From contig NZ_AP024630.1 of assembly GCF_019976975.1 (NCBI RefSeq), positions 4,712,001 to 4,776,000 of the forward strand: DNA of 64,000 bases. Reading direction: 5' to 3'. The notes below the pieces were generated by a model. It was not told the DNA's origin. It ran no database searches and saw only the letters and a program-made list of their open reading frames with translations. This stretch comes from Arthrobacter sp. NtRootA1. Its GTDB lineage: Bacteria > Actinomycetota > Actinomycetes > Actinomycetales > Micrococcaceae. Position numbers and translations under genes: made by a program. Positions within the stretch are counted from its first letter, which is position 1. Each line of letters starts with the position of its first letter. Shown one piece after another: positions 16,171 through 24,830 of the stretch.

Positions 16171-17780
16171 TTGGTCCCCTCCCTTTCCGCCATAGGCGGC
16201 AATTCCAGCGCCACCACATCACGCAATTCACGTCGTGCGCGCTCCACCAGGTCCGGAGCCGACGGCCGATCCGCCAGCACATCAGCCAGCCGGCCCACGA
16301 CGGCGCCCGTCCCCTTCCCGAGCGGCTGCGCGGCTCCCGCTTCAAGCAGCAGATACGACGCCGTGAGAGCCTCGATAGCAAGCAATTTCTCCAAGGCCTC
16401 CAACGACCTTTCGAGTTGCTGCAACGCCAGCGGCGCCAAAGTGGAGTGGTCCTCGACGTCGGCCGAGAGGGTGGGTGCCCCGAGCGTCGCCGGCGCTGCC
16501 AGGAACTTCAGTTCGGACAGCAGTCCCGCTGCCGAGTACCAAAGCAGCCCGGGCAATTCCTCCTGCACAAGGCCTGCGGCCGGTCCGGATTCAGAAACTG
16601 CATCCGACGACGAAGCCTCTAGGTGTCCGGCGGCAGCCTCCAGATGCCTGGCCCGGATCACCCGTTGTGGCGGATACAGCTTGGCGATGCGCCGCTCGCT
16701 GGAAATCCCCACGTGCGCCAACGCAAGCCGCATGCCCTCAAAGCAAAGAGCCAGCTGCATCGGTTGGAAGTTCCCGCCGGACACCATTTGCCCGGTTTCA
16801 ATATCAACCAAAGGGTTGTCGCCACGTCCGTTGAGCTCCACGTTCAGCGCAGCGCCGAGCTGCGAAACTAAGGAGCGAAAAGCGCCATGCGTCTGGGGCG
16901 CAGCACGGAATGACAAAGCATCCTGCACCGAGACCTCGGGACGAACGTCCTCCAACCAGCCGCCGCGCAAAAGGTAACGAACCGCGGCGGCCGAGTCCTT
17001 CTGCCCGTCCACCGTCTTGCCCGCTTGGATAGTCGGCGAAAACGGGCTGAGGTTCCCGCCGCCGTCGTACCTTGCGATGGCCTCAAGCGAGAGGGACAGC
17101 GCGACGTCGGCGAGTTCCGCCAGCTGCTGCAGGCGCACCAAGGCGAGGGTGCCGGCGCCTACGGAGTACGCGTTGGCGCTGACCACTGCAAGGGCCTCAC
17201 CGGGAGCTAGTCGCAGCGGCTGAAGTCCGGCGTCGGCGAGCGCTTTCGCCCCGGGTACCAGGGTGCCGTCCCCATCGATCGCTTCACCTTCACCGATGGC
17301 GACGGCGGCGACGGCGGCGAGCTGGGTGAGGTCCGATGAGCCGACTGAGCCTTCGCGGGGGATGGCGGGAAGAACTCCACGGTTGAGTAGTTCCGCATAG
17401 AACTGGGCGGTCTCCGGGCGTACACCGGAGCCGCCGCGGCTGAAGCCGATGAGCCGGGAGAGGATCACGGCGCGGGCGGAGGGTCGGTCCAGATAGTCGC
17501 CCACGCCACTGTTGTGATACCTGACTACTTGGATTTGATAGGCAAGGACCGACCTCTCCTCCACAGCCGTATCGCGTCCGGATCCGAGGAGGGTGTTGAG
17601 GCCGTAGACTCTCTGACCTGAGGTCGCAGCACGCTCCAGCACTTCGCGTGAGCGGCCGATCAAAGACAACGCATCGTGGTTGAGTTTCACGTGAAACGCC
17701 GGATTCAAGGCAGCCTGCGCCACGCTTGCAGGGTCCACGGGCGATGTGCCGATCACCAGGGTCCTGGGTTCGGAGGACAT
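16167..17780 (-). CDS. Aromatic ammonia-lyase family protein with altered MIO triad
   Basis: 537-residue HAL/PAL fold protein. Conserved family blocks are visible: VYGLNTLLG (about 58-66), NSGVGDYL, DALSFRAAPQTHGA, GDNPLVDIETG, SGGNFQPMQLAL and SERRIAKL. The MIO-forming segment, normally GSVGASGDL, reads GSVGSSDL here (144-151): one residue is missing and no Xaa-Ser-Gly triad remains. The autocatalytic MIO cofactor may therefore not form. Ergothionase, which eliminates trimethylamine, is a known MIO-independent relative, so a beta-elimination other than simple histidine deamination is possible. It starts 2 bp after the monooxygenase stop with no clear ribosome site, suggesting coupling. Confidence 0.85.
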   Translation of the reverse strand: MSSEPRTLVIGTSPVDPASVAQAALNPAFHVKLNHDALSLIGRSREVLERAATSGQRVYGLNTLLGSGRDTAVEERSVLAYQIQVVRYHNSGVGDYLDRPSARAVILSRLIGFSRGGSGVRPETAQFYAELLNRGVLPAIPREGSVGSSDLTQLAAVAAVAIGEGEAIDGDGTLVPGAKALADAGLQPLRLAPGEALAVVSANAYSVGAGTLALVRLQQLAELADVALSLSLEAIARYDGGGNLSPFSPTIQAGKTVDGQKDSAAAVRYLLRGGWLEDVRPEVSVQDALSFRAAPQTHGAFRSLVSQLGAALNVELNGRGDNPLVDIETGQMVSGGNFQPMQLALCFEGMRLALAHVGISSERRIAKLYPPQRVIRARHLEAAAGHLEASSSDAVSESGPAAGLVQEELPGLLWYSAAGLLSELKFLAAPATLGAPTLSADVEDHSTLAPLALQQLERSLEALEKLLAIEALTASYLLLEAGAAQPLGKGTGAVVGRLADVLADRPSAPDLVERARRELRDVVALELPPMAEREGTK

Positions 17781-17782
17781 CG

Positions 17783-19111
17783 TCAGAAGTCCAGAAGATT
17801 CTGGCGGAAGCCACCGTCGCCGTAACTCTTCCTCAGCAGGCCACGGCGTCGCAGTTCGGGGGTGAGCTTGTCCAACACGCCGTGCACAGTCACGGGGTCT
17901 ACGAAGCCGGAGAAGAGGAAGCCGTCGCCGCCCACGGCCTCGCCGGTTTCTTGAAGATAGTCCGCGATCTCGGTAACCGTGCCGATAATCGAATCGCCGG
18001 CACCACCGCTTCGTGCCTGCAGGATCTGGCGCAGGGTAGACCCCGGAGGCGCTGCCTTGGCGAAGTGCTCCAACGTGCCTTGGTTGCTGTTGGTGCTCAA
18101 TTCAGGCAACGGCGCATCGAGGTCGAACTGCTTGAAGTCGATCACTGACAGATAGGAGATCGAGTTGAGCTGGCTGTCGATATCACGCTGGGTAAGCTCA
18201 CGGCGCTGCGCACGCAACTCCTCGGCCTCCGCTGATGAACCAACCACGGTGGGCTTCAACACGAAAAGGACCTTAACGTCGTCGGGGTTCCTGCCCGCCT
18301 TCGCAGCCTCGGCACGGATGGAATCCCGGTAAGCCTCCATGCCGTCAACGCCACGCGCCAAGGCGATCGCCACATCTGCATGCCCACCTGCGAACGCTTT
18401 GCCCCGAGGAGAAGCACCGGCCTGCACCAGTACGGGCTCCTCCGGCAGGGGCGCCGTGTTTAGTGGACCCCTGACCTTGAAGAAGTCGCCCTGGTGGTTA
18501 ATCGGATGCACTTTGGTGTGGTCGGCGAACACGCCCGCCTCAGCGTCCTCAAGCACGGCGTCGGGTTCCCAGCTGCGCCAAAGCTGCCGGACGACGTCGA
18601 CGAATTCTTCCGCCTTCTCATACCGAAGGTCGTGTTCAATCTGCTGATCCAAACCGTAATTCTGTGCTGCGAGGTCACTGCCGGAGGTGACAACGTTCCA
18701 GCCGAGCTGCCCCTCCGAGAAGTGCTGCAGCGTGGCCAAGAGCCGGGCGGCCGTGAAAGGCGGGTAGAACGATGCGCTGACCGTCGGCACAATTCCAATG
18801 TGTTTGGTGGCCGAAAGGAGGTACGGAACCAGCGCCAAAGGATCATGCTTGGGCGCAAAGGAGGCGTGGGCCAGCGAGACCTCGGCGGAGCCGCCATAGG
18901 TATCAGGAACAGTAAGGGAGTCCTCGATAATGAAAAGGTCAAGGCCGGATTGCTCAAACGCGCGCACGGCATCTTGATACAGGGCAGGTTTCTTCCAGTC
19001 GTAACCCAGGCTGTAGCCGGGAGTTCCCCATCCCTGGACACCGAAACCGTGCCCCACGAACCATCCAAAATGCAGCATGGGCTTGAGTGTAGAACTGCCT
19101 TGTCCGTTCAC
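17783..19111 (-). CDS. NtaA/SnaA/DszA-type FMN-dependent monooxygenase
   Basis: 442-residue luciferase-like flavin monooxygenase of the NtaA/DszA group, which uses reduced FMN from a separate reductase to oxidise C-N or C-S compounds. Visible family blocks are GYDWKKPALYQDAVRAFEQS, a HDPLALVPYL stretch, GQLGWNVVTS (flavin-binding region) and VLVQAGASPRG. Length is normal. The GTG at 19111 is used; an ATG 11 codons later is possible. It leads a three-gene operon with the ammonia-lyase-like and CysK-like genes, divergent from a SAM-IV-controlled methionine operon, which favours a sulfur compound as substrate. No reductase is seen nearby. Confidence 0.88.
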   Translation of the reverse strand: MNGQGSSTLKPMLHFGWFVGHGFGVQGWGTPGYSLGYDWKKPALYQDAVRAFEQSGLDLFIIEDSLTVPDTYGGSAEVSLAHASFAPKHDPLALVPYLLSATKHIGIVPTVSASFYPPFTAARLLATLQHFSEGQLGWNVVTSGSDLAAQNYGLDQQIEHDLRYEKAEEFVDVVRQLWRSWEPDAVLEDAEAGVFADHTKVHPINHQGDFFKVRGPLNTAPLPEEPVLVQAGASPRGKAFAGGHADVAIALARGVDGMEAYRDSIRAEAAKAGRNPDDVKVLFVLKPTVVGSSAEAEELRAQRRELTQRDIDSQLNSISYLSVIDFKQFDLDAPLPELSTNSNQGTLEHFAKAAPPGSTLRQILQARSGGAGDSIIGTVTEIADYLQETGEAVGGDGFLFSGFVDPVTVHGVLDKLTPELRRRGLLRKSYGDGGFRQNLLDF

Positions 19112-19276
19112 CGCGACCTGATTTCTTGCGAAGTTACAGGGGGTCGTACTGCGTCAATTATGCTCCCGGGGCGTCATATTTGGGCCGCTACTCCAGCACC
19201 GGCCGGTTACGCAACATGACGAGCACGTAACCGCCTGCAAGTGCGGGCCGCCACCGCGGGATGCTACTTTTTTCTT

Positions 19277-19355
19277 GAGTAATGAGCACCAGCGCAAAGC
19301 CCTGACTTGCTGGTCGGCAACCCTCTCTCCGGCGGGGTGCCTCAGGTGACTACTC
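19277..19355 (+). promoter_or_regulatory. SAM-IV riboswitch
   Basis: The leader of the methionine operon holds the SAM-IV pattern: outer stem GAGTA/TACTC, then AGCACCAGCG, AAGCCC, CTTGCTGG, the conserved CGGCAACCCTC and, past a short loop, GCGGGGTGCC followed by AGGTGA. Stem CCAGC/GCTGG and the pairing of ACCC(TC) with GGGGT fit the known fold. SAM binding should lower expression of the downstream DUF1737-rhodanese-metZ genes. It ends 48 bp before the first start codon. Confidence 0.88.
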
Positions 19356-19403
19356 GGCGTATCGACACTTCGAACTGCAAGCGTGACTGAGGAGCACCAG
19401 CCA

Positions 19404-19670
19404 ATGCCTGAACCCACTGAAGAAAAACTCTCCTACCGCCTGATTACAGGCCCGGACACCCGTGAATTCTGCGAGCGGATCACCACGGCCCTCGCCGACG
19501 GCTACGTGCTCCATGGCAGCCCGGCAGCCACGTTCAACGGCACGGATGTCATCGTGGCGCAGGCGGTCGTCCTGCCCGCTGCCATCGCCAACGCAGACGC
19601 CGCCGTCGCGAATGCCGTTGACCAGCTGGAGAACGACGACGACGAAGAAGCATTCGAGGGACACGCATGA
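19404..19670 (+). CDS. DUF1737 family small protein
   Basis: 88-residue acidic protein with the DUF1737 pattern (LSYRLITGPDTREFCERITT, then ADGYVLHGSPAATFNG). Function is unknown; the domain often occurs singly in bacteria. ATG chosen because GAGGAG lies 9 bp upstream; the GTG at 19383 precedes that site. It overlaps the rhodanese gene by 4 bp and is the first gene under the SAM-IV riboswitch, which ties it to methionine or sulfur metabolism. Confidence 0.85.
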   Translation: MPEPTEEKLSYRLITGPDTREFCERITTALADGYVLHGSPAATFNGTDVIVAQAVVLPAAIANADAAVANAVDQLENDDDEEAFEGHA

Positions 19671-20077
19671 GTTACGCAGGTGACCTGACCCCGCAGGACG
19701 CGTGGGCCAAGCTTGAAGAAGGCGCCATCCTGGTGGACGTCCGCACCGAGGCCGAGTGGGCCCACATCGGCATTCCCGACACGAAGGCCACAGAGAATGA
19801 TCCCCTGTTCATTCAGTGGAACCTTGCCGGTGGCATCCCCAACTCCCGCTTCATCGAGGACCTGCAGCAGCAGGCACCCGAGGGCGAGGGCGTGGAACTC
19901 GTTTTCATCTGCCGCTCAGGCCAGCGCTCCATCTCCGCCGCCATCGCCGCGACGCAGGCCGGGTTCACTGCCTACAACGTGCTTGAGGGCTTCGAAGGTG
20001 ACCCGGACCGCTACGGCGAACGCACCATCAACGGCTGGAAAAACCGCGGCCTGCCAACGAACCTGGGGAACGACTAA
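19667..20077 (+). CDS. Rhodanese-domain sulfurtransferase
   Basis: 136-residue single-domain rhodanese. DVRTEAEWAHIGIPD is the N-terminal rhodanese block and FICRSGQRS contains the active-site cysteine (C82) with a six-residue loop. Such proteins carry a persulfide. It sits between DUF1737 and metZ, overlapping the first by 4 bp and touching the second at TAAGTG, so it probably supplies or handles sulfane sulfur for homocysteine formation. That partnership is an inference from the operon. Confidence 0.9.
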   Translation: MSYAGDLTPQDAWAKLEEGAILVDVRTEAEWAHIGIPDTKATENDPLFIQWNLAGGIPNSRFIEDLQQQAPEGEGVELVFICRSGQRSISAAIAATQAGFTAYNVLEGFEGDPDRYGERTINGWKNRGLPTNLGND

Positions 20078-21286
20078 GTGACTTTCAATCCCGATGCCGC
20101 CAGCTGGAGCCCTGACACACAGGCAGTACGCGGTGGCCTTGACCGTACCAACTTCCAGGAGACGTCCGAACCCGTTTTCCTGAACTCCGGCTTCGTCTAC
20201 GAATCCGCTGCAGCCGCCGAACGCGCCTTCACCGGCGAGGACGAACGCTTCGTTTACTCCCGCTACGGCAACCCGTCCGTGGCCACGTTCCAGGAGCGGT
20301 TGCGGCTGCTCGAAGGAACCGAGGCATGCTTTGCGACGGCGTCCGGCATGTCTGCGGTCTTCACCGCCTTGGGTGCCCTGCTGGCAGCCGGGGACCGCGT
20401 GGTCGCAGCCCGTTCCTTGTTCGGCTCCTGCTTCGTGATCCTCAACGAGATCCTGCCGCGCTGGGGTGTCGAGACGGTATTCGTCGATGGTCCCGACCTC
20501 GACCAGTGGCGTGCTGCCCTCTCAGAACCGACCACCGCCGTGTTCTTCGAGTCGCCCTCCAACCCCATGCAGGAAATCGTGGACATCGCCGCCGTCAGCG
20601 AGCTGGCGCATGCTGCGGGAGCCACCGTCGTCGTCGACAATGTCTTTGCCACTCCCCTGCTGCAGCGTTGCGGCGAGCTGGGCGCGGACGTGATCGTGTA
20701 CTCCGGCACCAAGCACATCGATGGCCAGGGGCGTGTCCTGGGCGGTGCGATCCTGGGCACCAAGGAATTCATCGATGGCCCGGTCAAGCAGCTGATGCGC
20801 CACACCGGTCCGTCGCTCTCCGCGTTCAACGCCTGGGTGTTGACCAAGGGCCTGGAAACCATTGGCTTGCGCGTGAACCACAGTTCGGCCTCCGCTTTGA
20901 AAATCGCGGAATGGCTGGAGCAGCAACCCGCCATCAACTGGGTCAAGTACCCCTTGCTGAAATCGCACCCTCAGTACGAGCTCGCAGCCAAGCAAATGAA
21001 GGCCGGCGGTACCGTGCTGACATTCGAGTTGCTGCCCTCGTCCGGGCGTTCCGCCAAGGACGCCGCGTTCGCGCTGTTGGACGGACTGCGCGTCATCGAC
21101 ATTTCCAACAACCTGGGCGACTCCAAGTCCCTCATCACGCACCCGGCCACCACCACGCACAGGGCCATGGGGCCCGAAGGGCGCGCAGCAATCGGCCTTT
21201 CAGACGGCGTGGTCCGTTTGTCCGTGGGGCTTGAAGACGTGGACGATCTCATCCTGGATCTGGAGAAGGCCCTCAAACAGGTCTAA
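20078..21286 (+). CDS. metZ: O-succinylhomoserine sulfhydrylase
   Basis: 402-residue Cys/Met-metabolism PLP enzyme. RYGNPSVATFQERLRLLEG and FATASGMSAV form the cofactor-binding N-terminal region, and YSGTKHIDGQG contains the PLP lysine (about K212). NNLGDSKSLITHPATTTH is the C-terminal family block. It makes homocysteine from an acylhomoserine and sulfide. The family also holds cystathionine gamma-synthase and MetY; the rhodanese partner and SAM-IV control fit direct sulfhydrylation. Start is GTG directly after the rhodanese TAA. Confidence 0.9.
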   Translation: MTFNPDAASWSPDTQAVRGGLDRTNFQETSEPVFLNSGFVYESAAAAERAFTGEDERFVYSRYGNPSVATFQERLRLLEGTEACFATASGMSAVFTALGALLAAGDRVVAARSLFGSCFVILNEILPRWGVETVFVDGPDLDQWRAALSEPTTAVFFESPSNPMQEIVDIAAVSELAHAAGATVVVDNVFATPLLQRCGELGADVIVYSGTKHIDGQGRVLGGAILGTKEFIDGPVKQLMRHTGPSLSAFNAWVLTKGLETIGLRVNHSSASALKIAEWLEQQPAINWVKYPLLKSHPQYELAAKQMKAGGTVLTFELLPSSGRSAKDAAFALLDGLRVIDISNNLGDSKSLITHPATTTHRAMGPEGRAAIGLSDGVVRLSVGLEDVDDLILDLEKALKQV

Positions 21287-21296
21287 CCTTCATGCC

Positions 21297-21893
21297 ATGA
21301 GCGTGAAGCATCCCTATCGCCGTGCCGGAACGGTCATCGTTGCCGGCACGGCGGTGTGGTTGGCAGGGATCTCACCGGTCTCCCGCGTCTACATCACCCC
21401 CGATGCCGCCGAACGTCTTCGTATGCTCGAGGCCGGGCAGCGTGGCTGGGTTATCGGGCAGCACCTCGCTGCTGCTGGAACCGTCGCGGTGCCGGTGGGA
21501 TTCGCAGCTTTTGCCCGTCGTCTTCCGGGCGGACGGGCAAAGCGGTGGGCTGTTCCGGCCGCGGCCGCCTTGCTCGCAGGTGCCCCGCTCTTTGTATCCA
21601 GTTTGTCGCGTCGGGCCTCGGACCTGGAACGCTTTGCCTACGGCCGCGGATCCAATGCGCCATTCCTGGCCTACTCTGGGCTCCACGTTCTTGCCTTGGC
21701 GGCGCTGGGCGGAAGCCTCCTGGCATCCCCCGCCAAACGATGGATCGGAGTGACTGCTGCAGCCAGCGCGCCCATCTACGGCGCCATCCTTGTGGCCAAG
21801 AAGGACATCCCGCCTTTCGTGTTTTACCTCGTGGAAGGCCTAGCGGGGGCGTACCTGATGACGTGGGAAGAGACTGACTCCGCAGAAGCTTAG
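21297..21893 (+). CDS. Predicted membrane protein of unknown function
   Basis: 198-residue protein with about five or six hydrophobic helices (AGTVIVAGTAVWLAGI, HLAAAGTVAVPVGFAAF, AAAALLAGAPLFVSSL, FLAYSGLHVLALAALGGSLL, GVTAAASAPIYGAILVA). No known catalytic motif is seen. The ATG at 21297 is used; it follows metZ by 10 bp and may be co-transcribed. Its stop overlaps that of the convergent carboxylate-amine ligase. The function is not recognised. Confidence 0.75.
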   Translation: MSVKHPYRRAGTVIVAGTAVWLAGISPVSRVYITPDAAERLRMLEAGQRGWVIGQHLAAAGTVAVPVGFAAFARRLPGGRAKRWAVPAAAALLAGAPLFVSSLSRRASDLERFAYGRGSNAPFLAYSGLHVLALAALGGSLLASPAKRWIGVTAAASAPIYGAILVAKKDIPPFVFYLVEGLAGAYLMTWEETDSAEA

Positions 21894-23104
21894 GCCCTGC
21901 GGACCCTGGTCATGATGGGCACCGGGTCCTTGGCCGAGCCTGCGGTAGCGCCACGAATCGTCGCCTTCACGGCATGCCCAACCACCGCCCCCAAGGCCTC
22001 ATTGCTGGGCGGACTCCCCGGCGGATTTTGGGCGTCACGTTGCCGGTTGTTGAAACGTTCCGCTGCTTCGCGTTGCTCCCGGGCTCCGTTTCCGCGCTCA
22101 AGAATGTCCGAGATTCCGGCCTTCACGAGCTCCAGTTCACCTTGGTCGTCCAGGACAGGGCTCAGGTAATCCACCAAAGCCCAGACCACGTCCGCTGCGG
22201 GTTGGGGACGAAAATCGCCAAAGTCCAGGAGGTCTCCGCCAAGGCCCGAATTGCTCGCTTGCCAACTCGCCATCCGGAGCAGGGCCGTCGGCACCGAGGC
22301 GGGCTCAACGCCGTCGAGCATTTCCAGGGATGCGGTCTCGACCAATGCCCTCACCAGCACTGCAATTACGGCTGCGTCCTCCGAACGGAGGCAGACGTCA
22401 GCCACCCTGACTTCCACGGTCGGATGGTTGCGGGAGATGCGGGCGTCGAAGTAGATCATGCCCTCGTCAAGGAGAACTCCCGTGTCCAGGAGGCGCTGGA
22501 CCATGCGCCGGTAGGCAGTCAACGAGCCAAAAACGGCTGAAGGCCCGGACGTCGGCCATCGGTTCCAGGCCTGGATCCGATAGCTTTCGAAACCCGTAGG
22601 CAGCCCACGCCAGTAGGGGGAATTGGCGCTGAGGGCCGTCAAAACAGCAAGTTTGTCGCGGATGTGATCAAGGACCACCACGCCCTCTTCAGGTGACTCC
22701 ACGGCGGTGTGCACGTGGAAACCGCAGGTCAGTTGCTCATGGGCCGTCAACCCAAAGCGTTCAAGCATCACCGCGAAGCGGGGATCCGGGGTGGTATGTG
22801 TGTTCTTGGCCAGGGGCGATGTGGCAATCGCGGCCACCCGGGCGTTGTGCTTCCTGGCGGCGTCGTTGGCCATGGCACGGCCACTCCGGATCTGCTGGAG
22901 GAGCTCGGTGTGGGTATGGCACGGACGGGTCTGGGTTTCGATCTGTTCCAGCTTCAGTTCGTGGCTGAGCCCCATCCCGGTTTCAGGCGCCGCTTCCGGT
23001 CCTGCCAGCAGCGCGTCCGCGAGCAGCGCATCCGCGAGGGCCAAGGGCTCGCCCGTCACAGAATCGACGATGAGTAGCTCTTCCTCCACCCCGAAAATCC
23101 GCAT
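21890..23104 (-). CDS. Carboxylate-amine ligase, glutamate-cysteine ligase type 2 (YbdK-like)
   Basis: About 404-residue GCS2-family ligase. MRIFGVEEELLIVDSVTG is the standard N-terminus with the ATP/Mg-binding EEE; TCGFHVHT and LSANSPYW, and RISRNHPTVEVRVADVCL are further family blocks. YbdK-type enzymes form a gamma-glutamyl bond in vitro, and their true substrate is often unknown. The start at MRIFG is chosen by alignment to the family; ATG at 23122 is possible. A start at 23143 would lie within a palindromic repeat and is unlikely. Confidence 0.88.
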   Translation of the reverse strand: MRIFGVEEELLIVDSVTGEPLALADALLADALLAGPEAAPETGMGLSHELKLEQIETQTRPCHTHTELLQQIRSGRAMANDAARKHNARVAAIATSPLAKNTHTTPDPRFAVMLERFGLTAHEQLTCGFHVHTAVESPEEGVVVLDHIRDKLAVLTALSANSPYWRGLPTGFESYRIQAWNRWPTSGPSAVFGSLTAYRRMVQRLLDTGVLLDEGMIYFDARISRNHPTVEVRVADVCLRSEDAAVIAVLVRALVETASLEMLDGVEPASVPTALLRMASWQASNSGLGGDLLDFGDFRPQPAADVVWALVDYLSPVLDDQGELELVKAGISDILERGNGAREQREAAERFNNRQRDAQNPPGSPPSNEALGAVVGHAVKATIRGATAGSAKDPVPIMTRVRRA

Positions 23105-23142
23105 GGCACCATTCTGCTTCATGCGGCATCCCGGATACAGCA

Positions 23143-23201
23143 ACCCGGGGTCACTTACGGCCCATGTGAGGGTCGATTATGGGCTCTAAGTGACCCCGCG
23201 T
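23143..23201. repeat. 59-bp palindromic element, copy 1
   Basis: Arms ACCCGGGGTCACTTA and TAAGTGACCCCGCGT (one mismatch in 15) around a 29-nt core. The core itself pairs (GCCCAT with ATGGGC), so the whole forms one long hairpin. It lies between the MurA-like gene and the carboxylate-amine ligase. Confidence 0.85.
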
Positions 23202-23212
23202 TGCAGGTGGGC

Positions 23213-24742
23213 CTAGTCCTGGAAGTACTCCACCTTGGCGCCAATGGTGTTCAGTCGCTCGGCCAGGTCCTCGTAGCCGCGTTCTATGACGTAGATGTTG
23301 CGAAGCTCCGAGGTTCCACGGGCAGCCAGCATCGCCAGGAGCAGGCACGCTGCCGGGCGCAGCGCCGGCGGGCAACCGATCTCCGCGGCCCGCCACTTGG
23401 TGGGTCCGTTGACGTAAATCCGGTGCGGGTCCAGGAGTTGGACTTGGGCGCCCAGCTTGTTGAGTTCCGTCAAGTAGATGGCACGGTTCTCGTAGACCCA
23501 GTCGTGGATCATGGTCTGGCCCTCGGCGTTGCCCGCGATCACGGCGAAGAAGGGCAGGTTGTCGATGTTGAGCCCCGGGAACGGCATGGGGTGGATCTTG
23601 TCCTGTGGGGCGTGGAGCTCGGAGGGCTTGGTGGTGACATCCACCAAACGCGTCCGCCCATTGCGGGCCATGTATTCGCCTGAGATTTCGAGCTTCTGGC
23701 CCATCTGTTCCAGGGTGGCAAGCTCGATTTCCATGAATTCGATGGGAACCCGGCGGATGGTGACCTCGGAGTTCGTTACGATGCCTGCGGTGATCAGGCT
23801 CATGGCTTCGATGGGATCCTCGGACGGGAAGTATTCGATCTCCACGTCTATGGCTGACCGGCCAGTGATCTTCAGCGTCGTGGTCCCGACGCCCTCGATG
23901 GTCACGCCCAAGCCCTGCAGGTAGAAGCAAAGATCCTGGACCATATAGTTGGGGCTCGCGTTGCGGATCACCGTGGTGCCCTCGCGGTGTGCGGCAGCCA
24001 TAATGGCGTTCTCGGTGACAGTGTCGCCACGTTCGGAGAGCACGAAGGAACGGTCGTCCCCATCGGCCGGGGGTGCCACCACGGAGTAGAAGCCGGACTT
24101 CGCGCCCACCGTGAGCCCGAACTGGCGCAGTGCCTGCATGTGTGGTTCGACGGTGCGCGTCCCGAGGTCGCATCCACCCGCATAGGGAAGCAGGTATTCG
24201 TCGGTCTCGTCCAGGAGCGGGCCGAGCAGCATGATGACGCTGCGGGTGCGCCGAGCTGCCTCCACGTCCATTGATTCAAGGTCCAGGACTTCGGGCCTGC
24301 GGATACGGAGGTCGCTGCCGTTGAGCCAGGTGCATTCGACGCCGATGGACGTCAGCACCTCAACGATCCGGTTGACTTCCTCAATGCGCGCCAAACGACG
24401 CAAAGTGGTGGTGCCCCGGTTGATCAGGCTGGCACACAGCAGGGCGACACCGGCATTCTTGCTGCTGTTGACATCCACTTCGCCGGACAGCGTGTGGCCG
24501 CCCTCTACCCGGAGGTGGGTCATCTGCGGCTTGCCTACCTTGACGATGGAACGGCCGAAGATGGCCTCCAGCCGTTCGATCATTCTGAGGCTGAGATTCT
24601 GCTTGCCTTGCTCCATCCGGGCGATAGCGCTCTGGCTGGTTCCCAGCTCGGAAGCCAACTGCCCCTGCGTCCAGCCCTTTTCGCTTCGTGCGTCGCGGAG
24701 CAGGAGGCCCACATTTTCGGCGGTAGGTTGCGTCATACTCAA
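23213..24742 (-). CDS. HTH-domain fusion to MurA-type enolpyruvyl transferase
   Basis: 509-residue fusion. Residues about 10-62 are an XRE-type helix-turn-helix (RDARSEKGWTQGQLASELGT, SQSAIARMEQGKQNLSLRMI). From about 74 on it is a UDP-N-acetylglucosamine 1-carboxyvinyltransferase: SSKNAGVALLCAS contains the substrate lysine (K95), and YAGGCDLGTRTVEPHM has the catalytic cysteine (C191) in the expected GGC-x-x-G position. So the enzyme part looks able to transfer enolpyruvate from PEP to UDP-GlcNAc, the first step of peptidoglycan precursor synthesis. The DNA-binding domain suggests a regulatory second role. It is not next to other wall genes. Confidence 0.9.
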   Translation of the reverse strand: MSMTQPTAENVGLLLRDARSEKGWTQGQLASELGTSQSAIARMEQGKQNLSLRMIERLEAIFGRSIVKVGKPQMTHLRVEGGHTLSGEVDVNSSKNAGVALLCASLINRGTTTLRRLARIEEVNRIVEVLTSIGVECTWLNGSDLRIRRPEVLDLESMDVEAARRTRSVIMLLGPLLDETDEYLLPYAGGCDLGTRTVEPHMQALRQFGLTVGAKSGFYSVVAPPADGDDRSFVLSERGDTVTENAIMAAAHREGTTVIRNASPNYMVQDLCFYLQGLGVTIEGVGTTTLKITGRSAIDVEIEYFPSEDPIEAMSLITAGIVTNSEVTIRRVPIEFMEIELATLEQMGQKLEISGEYMARNGRTRLVDVTTKPSELHAPQDKIHPMPFPGLNIDNLPFFAVIAGNAEGQTMIHDWVYENRAIYLTELNKLGAQVQLLDPHRIYVNGPTKWRAAEIGCPPALRPAACLLLAMLAARGTSELRNIYVIERGYEDLAERLNTIGAKVEYFQD

Positions 24743-24830
24743 GAAATATCACAAATGAGTTAGAAGCGCTGAACAAATCGCCGATTCAGCGGCAAAGATC
24801 ACAGAGTACCCGTATAGTGCGATATCTTGG

